From Madurella fahalii (taxonomy: Eukaryota > Ascomycota > Sordariomycetes > Sordariales): DNA of 64,000 bases. Made by a program: the position numbers and the translations under genes. The notes under the pieces are model-generated. The model was given only the letters and a program-made list of their open reading frames with translations. It was not told where the DNA came from and ran no database searches. Positions 25,540-35,160 of this stretch are shown here, piece after piece; the first letter of the stretch is position 1, and every line of letters begins with the position of its first letter. Location: assembly GCA_029876055.1 (NCBI GenBank), contig CM056877.1:1302001-1366000 (forward strand), written 5' to 3'.

Positions 25540-28464
25540 TTACACAGAGCCGCTCGTCGCCGAGGAACTTGCTGCAGTTGCCAAGGGCAACCCTACAGCG
25601 TCACTACCGGCACTCTTCTCCGCCCCTTCTGCTGACGGCGAATTCCCCGCCCCGGCCACACTCCCCCCGTCAACGCTCGTGGCGGATTTAGGGTCCTCGT
25701 AGCCGACAGAGACGGGCTTCAACAAACCAGCCCCGGTGTTAACCGACGGCCTCGACGGACCCGAGCCTGACCCCGCAGCCGCAGCCGCAGCCTTATTCAT
25801 CCTGCTCTTATAGTCACTCAAACTGAGCTTCTTCTTGACAGGACTCGGGTTTGTGAGCGCGGCAACGCCATTGACCGATGGCGGGGCAAACGGGCTGTTC
25901 GGGAAGGTACTAATTGAAAAGGGTGATTGTAATATCGACCCTGACGCAGACACCGGCGTTGTTGCTGACGCTGGCGAGGGTGCGACAGAGGTGGGGCTGC
26001 CAAACGCGGGGACAGGAGGCATCTGCACTCGCAAATCGGGCGATCTGTTGTTCTTGAAGGGGCTGGTTGTTACCGGCGAACCCCCGGTCATGGTTATACT
26101 CTTCGGCGATATCGGCGGCGCGTCGGGCATTGGAGTGTCTTTTGGGCCGACGGCTGCGGCCGGAGCACCCGCAGCAGAGCCTTTTTCAGATTCCCTTGTC
26201 GAGGCCGGGGACGATAATAGTGCATCCGCTTCCGTTGTGCTGTCCGCCGCGTCCATGGCAACAGCAGGTGCATGCTCAACTACGCGACGCTTGGCTCTCT
26301 CTTCCTCCTCGAGACGGAGCTGGTGCCAGTTGTCAAGCATCCGTTTCCTCAGACATGACCCCACCCTCCGTTTTTGGGTTGGTGTCTCGCTTGCCACTGG
26401 TGGATCCGTTTGTACGGCAGCATTGCGGTAGTTTGCATGAGGCGCGACCGAGACGGGCCGAGAACGGGCCGGAGTCGATCCGATTCTCGACGCAGAAGTC
26501 TTGGGGGTACGGCTGGCGTGGATGGGACTCGTACCGCCAGGTGACCCGGATTTGCTCCTGGATGTCCCAGTTCCGACATCAACGTAACTACGCTCGTGGA
26601 ATCCGTTCGGAAGATTCGGCGTGTGCGCGGCCGAGATAGATTTGGACCCCTTTGTTTGCGAGTTCACGGTTCCGTCGGACGCGCGCTTTCTCTTCCGGTG
26701 GGGCTGCTGCTGCTGCTCCATGCGGCGGAATGAGTCTTCCACCATGGCCACCTTCCTTTTATCCCTATCCGTGGGTTCGGTTAGTATGCCGAGTGTGTCA
26801 AACGAGCCCTGGCGTGCGGTTGGAGTCATATCTCGGCTGGGCGGCTTGCTCCGCGAGGAGCTCGACACCGATCTGCCGTCATGCTCGGGGACGTCTTCCA
26901 AGTGGCCCTCACTGGGCGCCCGGCTATTGGTCGCATGCCCCGTGCTCGTGGGCGAGAGGGCATGTTGTGTTTTAGACTTGCGTTTCTTGCTCTTTGGCGG
27001 GTTGGCTCGCGGGTTAATCTTGCCAATGTAGGTTCTGTGGAACCGCGCGAAGGCACATTCCGTCCCGAGATTGCACGCGCAGCCTCCGTGTTCCGAGAGG
27101 ACGAGATAGAGCCAGGTCGCAAGCTCCCGGTACCCAATGTCGTCGAGACTTGGCTCGGGGTGCGCGCCCGCCGCATCATCACCGAGTCCGAGTGCGCGGA
27201 GCATGCGCGTCTTTTTGTCATTCGGGAACCGGAAGTCCCACGGTATAGTGATTTGTTCTTTCGCTGCGATCTGCCGGTCGCTCACCAGCCAGAAATGGTA
27301 TTCGCTGCCGGCCGAGAGATAAGTCTCGAGCGTGGCGTTCGGCTTGCAGCTATGTCGAACGAATCGAGCTTCGGACCCCTCCCTCCTGGTGTCAATGTAG
27401 AGGGGGAGCAGCGGATGGAAAAGGACGAACGGTAGGGGGGAAGTGAATTCATCCCAACGATTCTCCGGGTTGGAGCAGTAAGTGGCTTGAAAGCCAATCT
27501 CGCCGTTAACTTCCATGAGCGGGACGTCCTTGTCAATCGCCGATGCCGCCTTGAGGTACTGCCACTGAAGGACGGTGTCTGACGAGACCGCCTTTCTTGT
27601 ATGCTCGACTTCCAGCTTGACCTTTATCGAATCGATATCGGGGAGTTTCCGGAAGACCTCATCGTAGGACCAGCCTGTCTCTTCTTGTAATTTCTCCCGG
27701 TCGCGCAGCCAGCTCGACATGGCATTCGAGACCTGGAGGTCGGCGAAGCTATTCGTATTGACGATCTGGACGTCCTGGTCATTGTAGAGAGAGAGAAATC
27801 CTGACGAATAGTTGTGGATTTCGAAGTCATCGGGGAGATCGGGAGGAGTGGTCGCAGGACTTAACGGATGGCCATGAGCAGCTTTGGCGGCCCCGTATGG
27901 CGGGCTGCGCTTCGGCGCTTGTGAACTGACTGATTGACTGGTCTTGTGCGCGGTTTTTGTCTTCTTGGGAGGGTGTGGAGTATCGTGCGGACTTGCGTGC
28001 TTAGCGTTCTCGGAAGCGCCGTTATGCAGCCCGCTTATTTGAAGCTCGGTCGGTTTTAGCTTCTTCTTTTGGTTTTTTGACGGCGGACGTTTTGGTTTCT
28101 TGTCCGCCGCCTCCTCGACGACCGGCACTGCCGTCCTAGCTCTTTGCCGCTCGATAGCCTGCTGACGGTTCAACAACCTCGGCTCGCACTCGGCGCAAGA
28201 ATGTGCAAAGTCGATCCGGAGGGCGTCTTCAACATTGTCGGGATAATAACACTCGATGTGTTGCCATGTTTCGCACGTCTCGCAGAAGATCGTGTTTCCG
28301 TCATCGTCAGTGAAGTTGCATATACACTTGATCGTGTATGGCTCTTCCTCTACGGTTTCCTGCTTTCGAGCGACGTCTCGAGCTGCGACAACGCTCGCAA
28401 GGGGGAAGGTAGTCTGACTAGGAGGCGCGATCGGCGTCGACAGCGGTGGCAGCCTGTCTGTCAT
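25540..28464 (-). CDS. SET3: SET3-like PHD finger / SET domain protein
   Basis: Probable scaffold subunit of a Set3C-type histone deacetylase complex, binding chromatin through its PHD finger. Single exon, 974 residues. The PHD finger is near the N-terminus with a full C4HC3 set: C47, C49, C61, C64, H69, C72, C90, C93. A Lys-rich linker follows. The SET domain (about 278-420) includes FEIHNYSSGFLSL upstream, then RREGSEARFVRHSCKPNATL and AAKEQITIPWDFRF. The usual catalytic NHSC asparagine is Arg (RHSC), as remembered for Set3/MLL5-type domains considered inactive as methyltransferases. A short Cys-containing segment, CACNLGTECAFARFHRTY, follows. The C-terminal half is disordered, rich in Ser/Pro/Ala. 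ATG 28464 directly precedes the ORF and no introns are needed. The SAP30 gene, another deacetylase-complex subunit, lies 12 kb away. Confidence 0.9.
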   Translation of the reverse strand: MTDRLPPLSTPIAPPSQTTFPLASVVAARDVARKQETVEEEPYTIKCICNFTDDDGNTIFCETCETWQHIECYYPDNVEDALRIDFAHSCAECEPRLLNRQQAIERQRARTAVPVVEEAADKKPKRPPSKNQKKKLKPTELQISGLHNGASENAKHASPHDTPHPPKKTKTAHKTSQSVSSQAPKRSPPYGAAKAAHGHPLSPATTPPDLPDDFEIHNYSSGFLSLYNDQDVQIVNTNSFADLQVSNAMSSWLRDREKLQEETGWSYDEVFRKLPDIDSIKVKLEVEHTRKAVSSDTVLQWQYLKAASAIDKDVPLMEVNGEIGFQATYCSNPENRWDEFTSPLPFVLFHPLLPLYIDTRREGSEARFVRHSCKPNATLETYLSAGSEYHFWLVSDRQIAAKEQITIPWDFRFPNDKKTRMLRALGLGDDAAGAHPEPSLDDIGYRELATWLYLVLSEHGGCACNLGTECAFARFHRTYIGKINPRANPPKSKKRKSKTQHALSPTSTGHATNSRAPSEGHLEDVPEHDGRSVSSSSRSKPPSRDMTPTARQGSFDTLGILTEPTDRDKRKVAMVEDSFRRMEQQQQPHRKRKRASDGTVNSQTKGSKSISAAHTPNLPNGFHERSYVDVGTGTSRSKSGSPGGTSPIHASRTPKTSASRIGSTPARSRPVSVAPHANYRNAAVQTDPPVASETPTQKRRVGSCLRKRMLDNWHQLRLEEEERAKRRVVEHAPAVAMDAADSTTEADALLSSPASTRESEKGSAAGAPAAAVGPKDTPMPDAPPISPKSITMTGGSPVTTSPFKNNRSPDLRVQMPPVPAFGSPTSVAPSPASATTPVSASGSILQSPFSISTFPNSPFAPPSVNGVAALTNPSPVKKKLSLSDYKSRMNKAAAAAAGSGSGPSRPSVNTGAGLLKPVSVGYEDPKSATSVDGGSVAGAGNSPSAEGAEKSAGSDAVGLPLATAASSSATSGSV

Positions 28465-31400
28465 AATCTTGAAAATAGCCTCGCGATGGCCGGATGGCGG
28501 GGGGTTTGTGCGGGTGGTTTATCTCTCCGGTCTGAAGGGCATGCTGGTCGCGCGATCCGACGCGATTGAATTCGAGATGCGTGCGTTGCAGGGACCAGCG
28601 GGGACGACGAGATTGTCATCCGTCAGGGCCGTCGGGATGCGCTGCTCGCGACGCCGCACTCGGGGGGCCAATAATGCCACTCGATTCGGTCGTCGTCGGC
28701 TCGATCGGTTCGGTCTGAAGACGGAAGGACACGTCGTGGTAGCAATGTCGCTAGGAATATCGAAGTCGACCAAGTGATGACAATGAGCGACCTCGATCCA
28801 GCGACGGCTGTATCGATGTTGTCGGGGCGGTGGTTGCGGGTTGAAAAGGCTGCAGTGGGTGACCCTTCGAGGCAAACCCGTGGCGATGGTCACGACGGGC
28901 TCGAGACTGAGAACACAATGGGGATGGGAAGGGATGGAAACGGGATTGCGCCGCGAGGACAAAGGAACTCGAATCGACAAGACCGAGTTGTGTGAGCGCA
29001 AGATTGGAAATCCAGCTCGGATCCCCTAAGACGTCGAGTCAAAAACGACGAGTGGGTGACGCGCAAAAAAATTGGGGATTGAATAAAGAGAGGCAGAGTT
29101 TGAAGGAGAGGAGGCCGGAGTGGAAAGTGCAAGAGAGAGAGGGGGGCCCACAGCACGAGCAGGCGAAGAGGAGTGCAAGCAGCAGCGCTGCGCGGCGCTG
29201 CGTTCAGTCAAGCCCCATGGGCTTGCTGCGACCTTGGGGGGACCAGGATGGAGGCCCAGACAGAAGCGGAAGGGAAGGGAATGCGAAAAAGCACGGGCCA
29301 ATCAAGCCACGGCTTTGCATGGCAAAAAGCCTCGAGATTTTCTGGGGGGGGGGGGGGAGGGAAGGGAAGGGGAAGGGGACAAGCGGGAAGCGGGCTGACT
29401 TGCGCCGCGACTTCCTCCCTCCGACCCAGCAATCGCAGCTCCCTAGCGCAGGAGAGAAAAATGATGAGCAGCCGAGCGTCTGACCTAGCCAAGTACCAGG
29501 TACTCCACCGTGCAGAGCATGTTTTGACGCAGTGCGGCCTCAGGCATCCGACTCCGGACGGAGCAGGGATGCTGAAAGGCGGTGGGCAACGGTGGTTTGA
29601 AAGGCCGTTCGGGATTGGAGGGGGAAAAGAGACGGGTACGGAGGTCGGTTGGCGCCATTTGCGCAAGAAATCCTCGGGTTGAAGACCCAAAAAAGCGGAC
29701 CGCCCGACCCAACAACAGGAAAAGCGAGCGGGGACGAAGAGCAAATTCGACCGTCAGCAGCATCCTGCACTGCCTGTGCATGATATAACTCTCAGGCAGT
29801 ATGTAGGCGGGAGAGACACAGACCAGAAAGAGAAATACCATCGACTGAAACCATCATTTTCAGCCTGAAAAGGGGTAGGTAGACAACGTGGGTCGGAGGC
29901 AAGACTGTTGGTATTGAGGCGGCTTTGTGCGAAGTTTGGCGAGAAAGTCGGGGCTTCGGCTTGCTGAGGTGACAGGTAATGTTTGGCACTTGATGAAGGA
30001 GCAGAAAAGGCCGGGAAAAATTCGAGCACTGCAGTGGGAAGTGGTTGGGTTGGAAAGTGCCTGAGGTTTCCGGAGTGGAGGGCCTTTTGCTTCGCCAACA
30101 AACAGGCAATGAAAAGGGCTCAAGAGAGAGAGCGGGTCGGATGTTGCACGCACAGTGCAAATACGCCTAGCACAGCCGACGAAAACTGCCGGGCAATTAT
30201 TGCACGCGCTTGCATCGCAATAATACCCAATCCCAGGCTTATGTCAACGGCAGGTACTCGTAGCAGGAATACATCCTCTGCGGCGTGCTGCCCAACTCGG
30301 CAAGAGGTGAGGCTAGGTCGGCGGTTTTGCGGAATGGGAAGTTGCGTCACGTTTCGCGTTGCTGGTGGCGGCCGAGATTCTCAATCAAGAACACGCGACA
30401 CTTCTTGCGAGAACGGGTTGCGCGTCGATTTCGCCTCCGGCACCCATCAACTCGGATATTATGTAGTAGTGAATGGTGCGGAAGCGGGATACCGTAGGCT
30501 GCAAGGGCGGGACCGAGATAGTCACCGTCATTGTCCACGGCTGGACCAAGGCCCTTCTCCAGTCGTCGAGAGTTCCCAGGCGCCTCAGCTTCTGATTGGA
30601 GCTGGTGCCTGACTCGTCGTAGCAACTGTTCTCTTGATTGTTGCGCGAAGTGTGTCCAAGTGGCTATGGGTGTTGCATCGCACGGGGTTGCTTTGCAGGA
30701 TGAGCAATAACATATGCCCCACATCGAGGCACTTCCCCCAGTGGCGTCTTTTGCGGATGCGAAACGGGGCATCTCTGAATAAGTTTGGGCTGAGAGATCG
30801 CGAGCTCTGCTACATAGAGACCTTCAAATCTTGCCATATTTTGCGCCGAATCCTTTGTTCTGAGCATCTAGAACGATTGTCCGGCCGTCATCTCGCCTCT
30901 CTAGTACCCATGGACTGGTTTATCCCAGGTATTGAGCTGATGGCAGGCATTCTAAATACCATGCCAAATATTACCGAGGGACCCTTCGACCAACAATTGC
31001 TGGCTTCTAGCCTCGCCAAATGAGAGCAGGGGGAAAAAGGCGTACCGTAGTAAAGTAAAAAAGTAGCGTGCAAAACTCACCCCGAAAAGTTGTAACTCAA
31101 AAGGCCGAGTTCCCTGTCTAACCATTTGACGGTTGAGACTGCACCCCTGTTCCGCCTGTGGCCATCCGTGTTCGTGGTTGGCGGACCCAGCTCTGACGGA
31201 CCCATCCAAGCTCACATGATACGCCCGAACGAGGCGGGCGGCCCAGCTTCTTGTTCAGTCGGAGGCAAAAGCGCAGCAAATCAGGGCCGTGCTTCTCCCC
31301 CATGACGTGCGGGTTTTGGGGTTGCCCCAGGCGTGGCAGGCCAACCGCTTAACAGTAGCACCGCCGCCTTGCCAATCCACCCCGTTCGCTGATATCTCGC

Positions 31401-31569
31401 CGTCACCACCGCTCAACCGCCTTCGCCATCTCAACCATCGAGCCCGAATCCGCGCAGCTTGGAATCGACGTTTTCCTGCTGCATTGAAAAGTATTGCCGT
31501 CGCGTATCCTGCCTTGTTGGAGCAGGACGGGGCTAGGCTTCCCCGCAATTCACCGATTAACCTGTAACC
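28465..31569. other. Long divergent intergenic region, SET3 to NPC2
   Basis: 3.1 kb with no supported gene. It has a 14-nt G run at 29344-29357 and several overlapping open frames of 100-210 codons without domains. A minus-strand frame around 30347-30772 and the overlapping second phase have some protein-like composition and could be an old gene relic, but I do not recognise it. Confidence 0.4.
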
Positions 31570-32224
31570 ATGAGGCTCTCTGCAGCGCTTATCGCCCTCG
31601 CGGCTGGCACCAACGCTCTCAATGTTTTCCGCGGCGAAGAGCAGAGCAGGCTGGCGGGAGACGAGCTCGATGTCCCCGGCCAGAATCCCCTCAAATTCTG
31701 CAATGCCGACCGCTCTGATGACATGATCACGATCGAAGAGGTCGTCTTGACGCCAAACCCGCCTGTAGCGTAGGTCCAAGCCAAAAACAAATAACTGGTG
31801 ATTCAGTTTGCGCAAGGAACTGACGGTATCTTTCCAGAGGCACTACGCTGGTCATCGAGGCCACCGGCACGGTAAAGGAGACGATCCTCGACGGGGCATA
31901 CGTTAAGCTGCAGGTCAAATATGGCTACATTCGCCTCATCACCACGCAGGCCGACCTGTGCAAGGAGATTAAGAACGTCGACCTCGAGTGCCCCATTGAG
32001 AAGGGCAAGCTTTCCATAATCAAATCCGTCGATTTGCCCAAGGAGATCCCACCGGTACGGTTATTCCCGTTGGCCATGTCTGGTGTAGTAGCCGCTGACA
32101 ATCTTCACAGGGCAAGTACAGCGTCGAGGCGGATGTATACAGCAAGGACAATGAGCATATTACCTGCTTGACGGCCACCGTCTCGTTTGGCGGGAAGACC
32201 TTGGGCGACATGCTCGATCTTTAA
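31570..32224 (+). CDS. NPC2: NPC2-like phosphatidylglycerol/phosphatidylinositol transfer protein (ML domain)
   Basis: Secreted or vacuolar lipid/sterol-binding protein of the ML (MD-2-related lipid recognition) family. Exons: 31570-31769, 31838-32054, 32111-32224; 176 residues, a usual length for fungal NPC2. The introns are 68 nt (GTAGGT, ACTGAC, TTCCAG) and 56 nt (GTACGG, GCTGAC, CACAG). Residues 1-17 form a signal peptide (MRLSAALIALAAGTNAL). The ML fold follows: NPLKFC, then ITIEEVVLTPNPPVAG, GTVKETILDGAYVKLQVKYG, DLCKEIKNVDLECPIEKG and ITCLTATVSFG. Paired cysteines sit where the family forms disulfides. It converges on the V-ATPase subunit F gene, with only 237 nt between stops. Confidence 0.93.
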
Positions 32225-32435
32225 GGGAGCTTATGAATCGGACTGTGGGAAGTGGTGTAAGACTGTACCTGACATGCATAACGAGAGGCTTTGGACAGCA
32301 ACGGATAGCGCGATTCGGTGAACTAGGCGTTTCGTTTTTTTTTTCATTCCATTCCGCATCTATCTTGTACCATATTAATGGTAACTTGCTCCCAACGCAT
32401 GACTAGCATTGGCCGACTAACTCATGTTCCTTCTT

Positions 32436-32441
32436 AATAAA
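32436..32441 (+). terminator. Putative polyadenylation signal of NPC2
   Basis: AATAAA sits 212 nt after the NPC2 stop, in the 237-nt gap before the stop of the opposing V-ATPase gene. The two 3' UTRs probably overlap. Confidence 0.35.
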
Positions 32442-32461
32442 TATACCGTGCGTAACCCGCT

Positions 32462-33013
32462 TTACTCGCCAAACAGCCGGCGTACTCTCCGCAAGACACT
32501 GTCTTTCTCCGGGTCGTAAGGGTGGTCTTTGCTCGGGATTTCGAGGACGGTGGGAAACGCTTGCGTGTAGGTATCAATCCGGTGTCGTATCCGGTCCGCA
32601 ATCTGCAGTACGGGTCTTAGCTATAGTCCGAGGCACATTGCCGATGAGACTGACATGTTGATTGATCAGGACTATCCCAATGTCCTTCCTCTCCGTCGTG
32701 AATCTTTCAAATGCGGCCTCGACGGCGGCAGTGTCCGTCTTGGAGTCTACTACGAGGAAGTTCTTTTGGTTGTCTGGAGGCGGGGTAACATGCTGTTGAC
32801 GGACTGCGTTAGGTCGGGACCGGAGGCGGGTCAGAGGGGGAATCAGGTACGCACGCCGATGCCGGCAAGTAGCAGCCCCGTGACAGAATCCTATTGTCCA
32901 GTGTAGCTCATTAGCACAAATTCCGAGCTGCGATTCTTTGGACTGATGCCGCTTGCCTCGTCCCCTATCACAGCCAGGAATTGCCGGTCCTTGTAATCCG
33001 CTTGCGAAGCCAT
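32462..33013 (-). CDS. VMA7: V-type ATPase subunit F (Vma7)
   Basis: Subunit F of the V1 sector, part of the central rotor stalk of the vacuolar proton pump. Four exons: 32957-33013, 32855-32890, 32655-32792, 32462-32602, giving 123 residues, the expected size. The protein begins MASQADYKDRQFLAVIGDED, continues SVTGLLLAGIGHV and NFLVVDSKTDTAAVEAAFE, then ERKDIGIVLINQHIADRIR, and ends HPYDPEKDSVLRRVRRLFGE, a close match to remembered fungal Vma7. The first intron (32891-32956) begins GCAAGC instead of GT; no GT donor nearby preserves the conserved GDEDSVTG junction, so this is a GC-AG intron. The other introns are 62 nt (GTGCGT) and 52 nt (GTCAGT). It is divergent from NUR1, with 599 nt between starts. 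Confidence 0.93.
32891..32956 (-). other. VMA7: GC-AG intron in VMA7
   Basis: On the minus strand the intron opens with GCAAGC after GAC GAG and closes with CAATAG; it contains a GCTAAT branch-like site. Phase 0 joining recreates the conserved subunit F core. GC-AG introns are a known minor U2 class. Confidence 0.85.
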
Positions 33014-33612
33014 TGGGGATGGGGATGGTTGAGAAGCGCAGCAACCGGGTTCAGGAACGCAACGTTATTGCCTGCGTCGGACCTCGAGGTGGAGCGCAGG
33101 TCAAGCTCAGACGGACAGTCGTTTAGTCGCGGAGAGGCCTGTTGAGTAGTCAATGTCCCGCTCTCCGAACCATGAGCCATCGAGGTGATGACCGTGTCAG
33201 AGCTCCGACCAACAGGCACTCGGCCCACTGAAACCCCGCGGCGTCGCCTTGCCGCCTGCGACCCCCCGGTTCCGGCATTTCCTACCGCTTTCAGCCCACT
33301 AAGTTCCTATGACGCCCAGACCACATCCAACTCCGTTGTGGGTCTTCTGCCCGATTGATTCGCAAAAAAGTGTAAACAACTGGCGAAGTTTGCCCTTCTT
33401 TCTCAACCAAGAACAACGCCGACCGAGTCGTCGCGACAACAAAGCCGGCCGCTACCGTAATCGCAAGGTAGCTGGCGACCAGAGGATACGTACACCGATT
33501 TCTAGCGCTCGCCGTTCCCATATGGAGTTTTGAAGCGCACGACTGTGCCGAACCAAAGAATCGCACAGCGCCTTCACCACCCTCAGCCAAGTCCAATCCA
33601 GTTCCGCAGCCC
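33014..33612. promoter_or_regulatory. Bidirectional promoter region VMA7 / NUR1
   Basis: 599 nt between the two divergent ATGs. GC-rich, with no convincing TATA box on either side and no open frame that is supported. A promoter role is inferred from position alone. Confidence 0.45.
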
Positions 33613-35160
33613 ATGCCTCCACGACCGCAGCGCCTGGTGCGGCGCCAGCCGCTCAGCGAGAGGCTCCGCGCCATGCTGAACCCCATGGATTTCTATCTCT
33701 GGCTGTCCGAGGAGATACAAACCTTCAACTGGGACTCGAAAGCATTTGGGACGCGATTCGGACTCGCGGCCAACTTTATCTTTCTCCTTGCGAGAGCGAA
33801 CATTGGCGGAACAAACGAGGCGATTGACGATGTGTTTGGCGATGCCCCTGCTAATGGCTGGGCTACGCTCTTGGTACGTCCGGGCCGCTGGCGCGTGCAG
33901 TCGCTCGTGGCTTTTGGTTAACATAAACGCTCCCCCTAGGCCAATTTTCTCTTGTGGGCATTGATGTCCATCTCGGTCCTGAACGCTTTTTACACCATGA
34001 CACGGTCGCGCAATTACCGCCTTTTCGAGGTGAACGTTGAAGCAGCAGGGCCAGGGACGCCTTCAGCGCAACGCGTGCGCGTTGATTCGTCGCCCGTTTC
34101 GTCGACTCCCCTCCGGCTCATCCAGACGGTCCTGAGGCCCGAGACAGCCGAGCAGCGGGCACACCCGGACAGGACGCGTGACGTATGGGAGATGAAGGTG
34201 TGGGACCCGTACCCAGCGACGTTGCGCATGTTCTGCCTCTTCAGCCCAGGGCATGTCCTCATCCACATGCTCTTCCTGCCGCTACCGCCACTCGACCCGC
34301 GACCGAGCGTCACCGTTTTCAAATGCTTGGTTCTACAAGTCATCCTCTCCGCTCAACTGTTGCTCATGCACTCGCGCTTCTCTCAGCAGAGCAAGGACAC
34401 AGCCATTATCCAAAAAGAGGTAATGCACGAATACGATGTCAAATATGTCCACCCACGGCTTCACCCCGTGGTCCGCGAGGTCGCAACACAAGTGTCGATC
34501 AGCGACGGAAGAATCGATCAGGAAGCCGTCATGGTCGGCACACCGGCGACAGTAGTTCGGCGGGCTTTCCAGACGCACCCGAACCCGAACTATGCCAAAC
34601 ACGTTGACCCTGATGCCGGCCAGCCGCCACAGAGGGCCAACATGTCGCCTAGCCCATTTACTCCAACAAAACCTGTGACACCGGGGCCCATATCATTCGC
34701 CGCCCAGCTACAGCAACAACGCCAATCGGCCGTCCGTCGAAGCCTACCTCCCATGGCTTCAGGAGTAGCAGATCCTCTCACGCCATCAGCCCTCTCAAAA
34801 ACCACCTCCACCGGCACGAGCACCGGCACAAATATGAACCTCCCCACGGGGCCCGGCTTCGGCGGCAGCCTGGGGGTCTACACCCACATGAACTCGCCGC
34901 TTAAAAAGGCGACCAGTCTTGGCGATATGAAAAACAGCGCTCCCCCTTTCTCGCCGCGCAACTCGCGCGAGATGGCGGCGCTGGAGCAGCGGGAGCTTGC
35001 CGAGCGGATGGTGAGGCAGAGCAGTCCGCTCAAGGATAGCAATTGGAGGTCGGCCACCACGCAGGCCGATACGAATAGCTTCATGCATTCGCCTGATAAA
35101 TTGGCGAGGGCGAGGGCGAGCCGGTGGACGCAAGAGAGGTTTCCTACGAGGAGGGTTTAG
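33613..35160 (+). CDS. NUR1: Nuclear rim protein Nur1-like membrane protein
   Basis: Probable inner nuclear membrane protein of the Nur1/Mug154 family, which in yeasts tethers silent chromatin or rDNA to the nuclear envelope. Exons are 33613-33873 and 33940-35160 (66-nt intron, GTACGT to CCTAG), 493 residues. Family-like motifs include NPMDFYLWLSEEIQTFNWDS, then KVWDPYPATLRMFCLFSPGH and VILSAQLLLMHSRF. Hydrophobic segments are visible at about 47-63, 82-106, 185-206 and 218-237. The N-terminus is Arg-rich. The C-terminal half is Ser/Thr/Pro-rich with repeated PxTPT and SPLK(K/D) pieces, likely phosphorylation-prone and nucleoplasmic. Identification rests on the DPYPATLRMFCLFSP block, remembered as diagnostic of this family (DUF2418). 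Confidence 0.8.
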
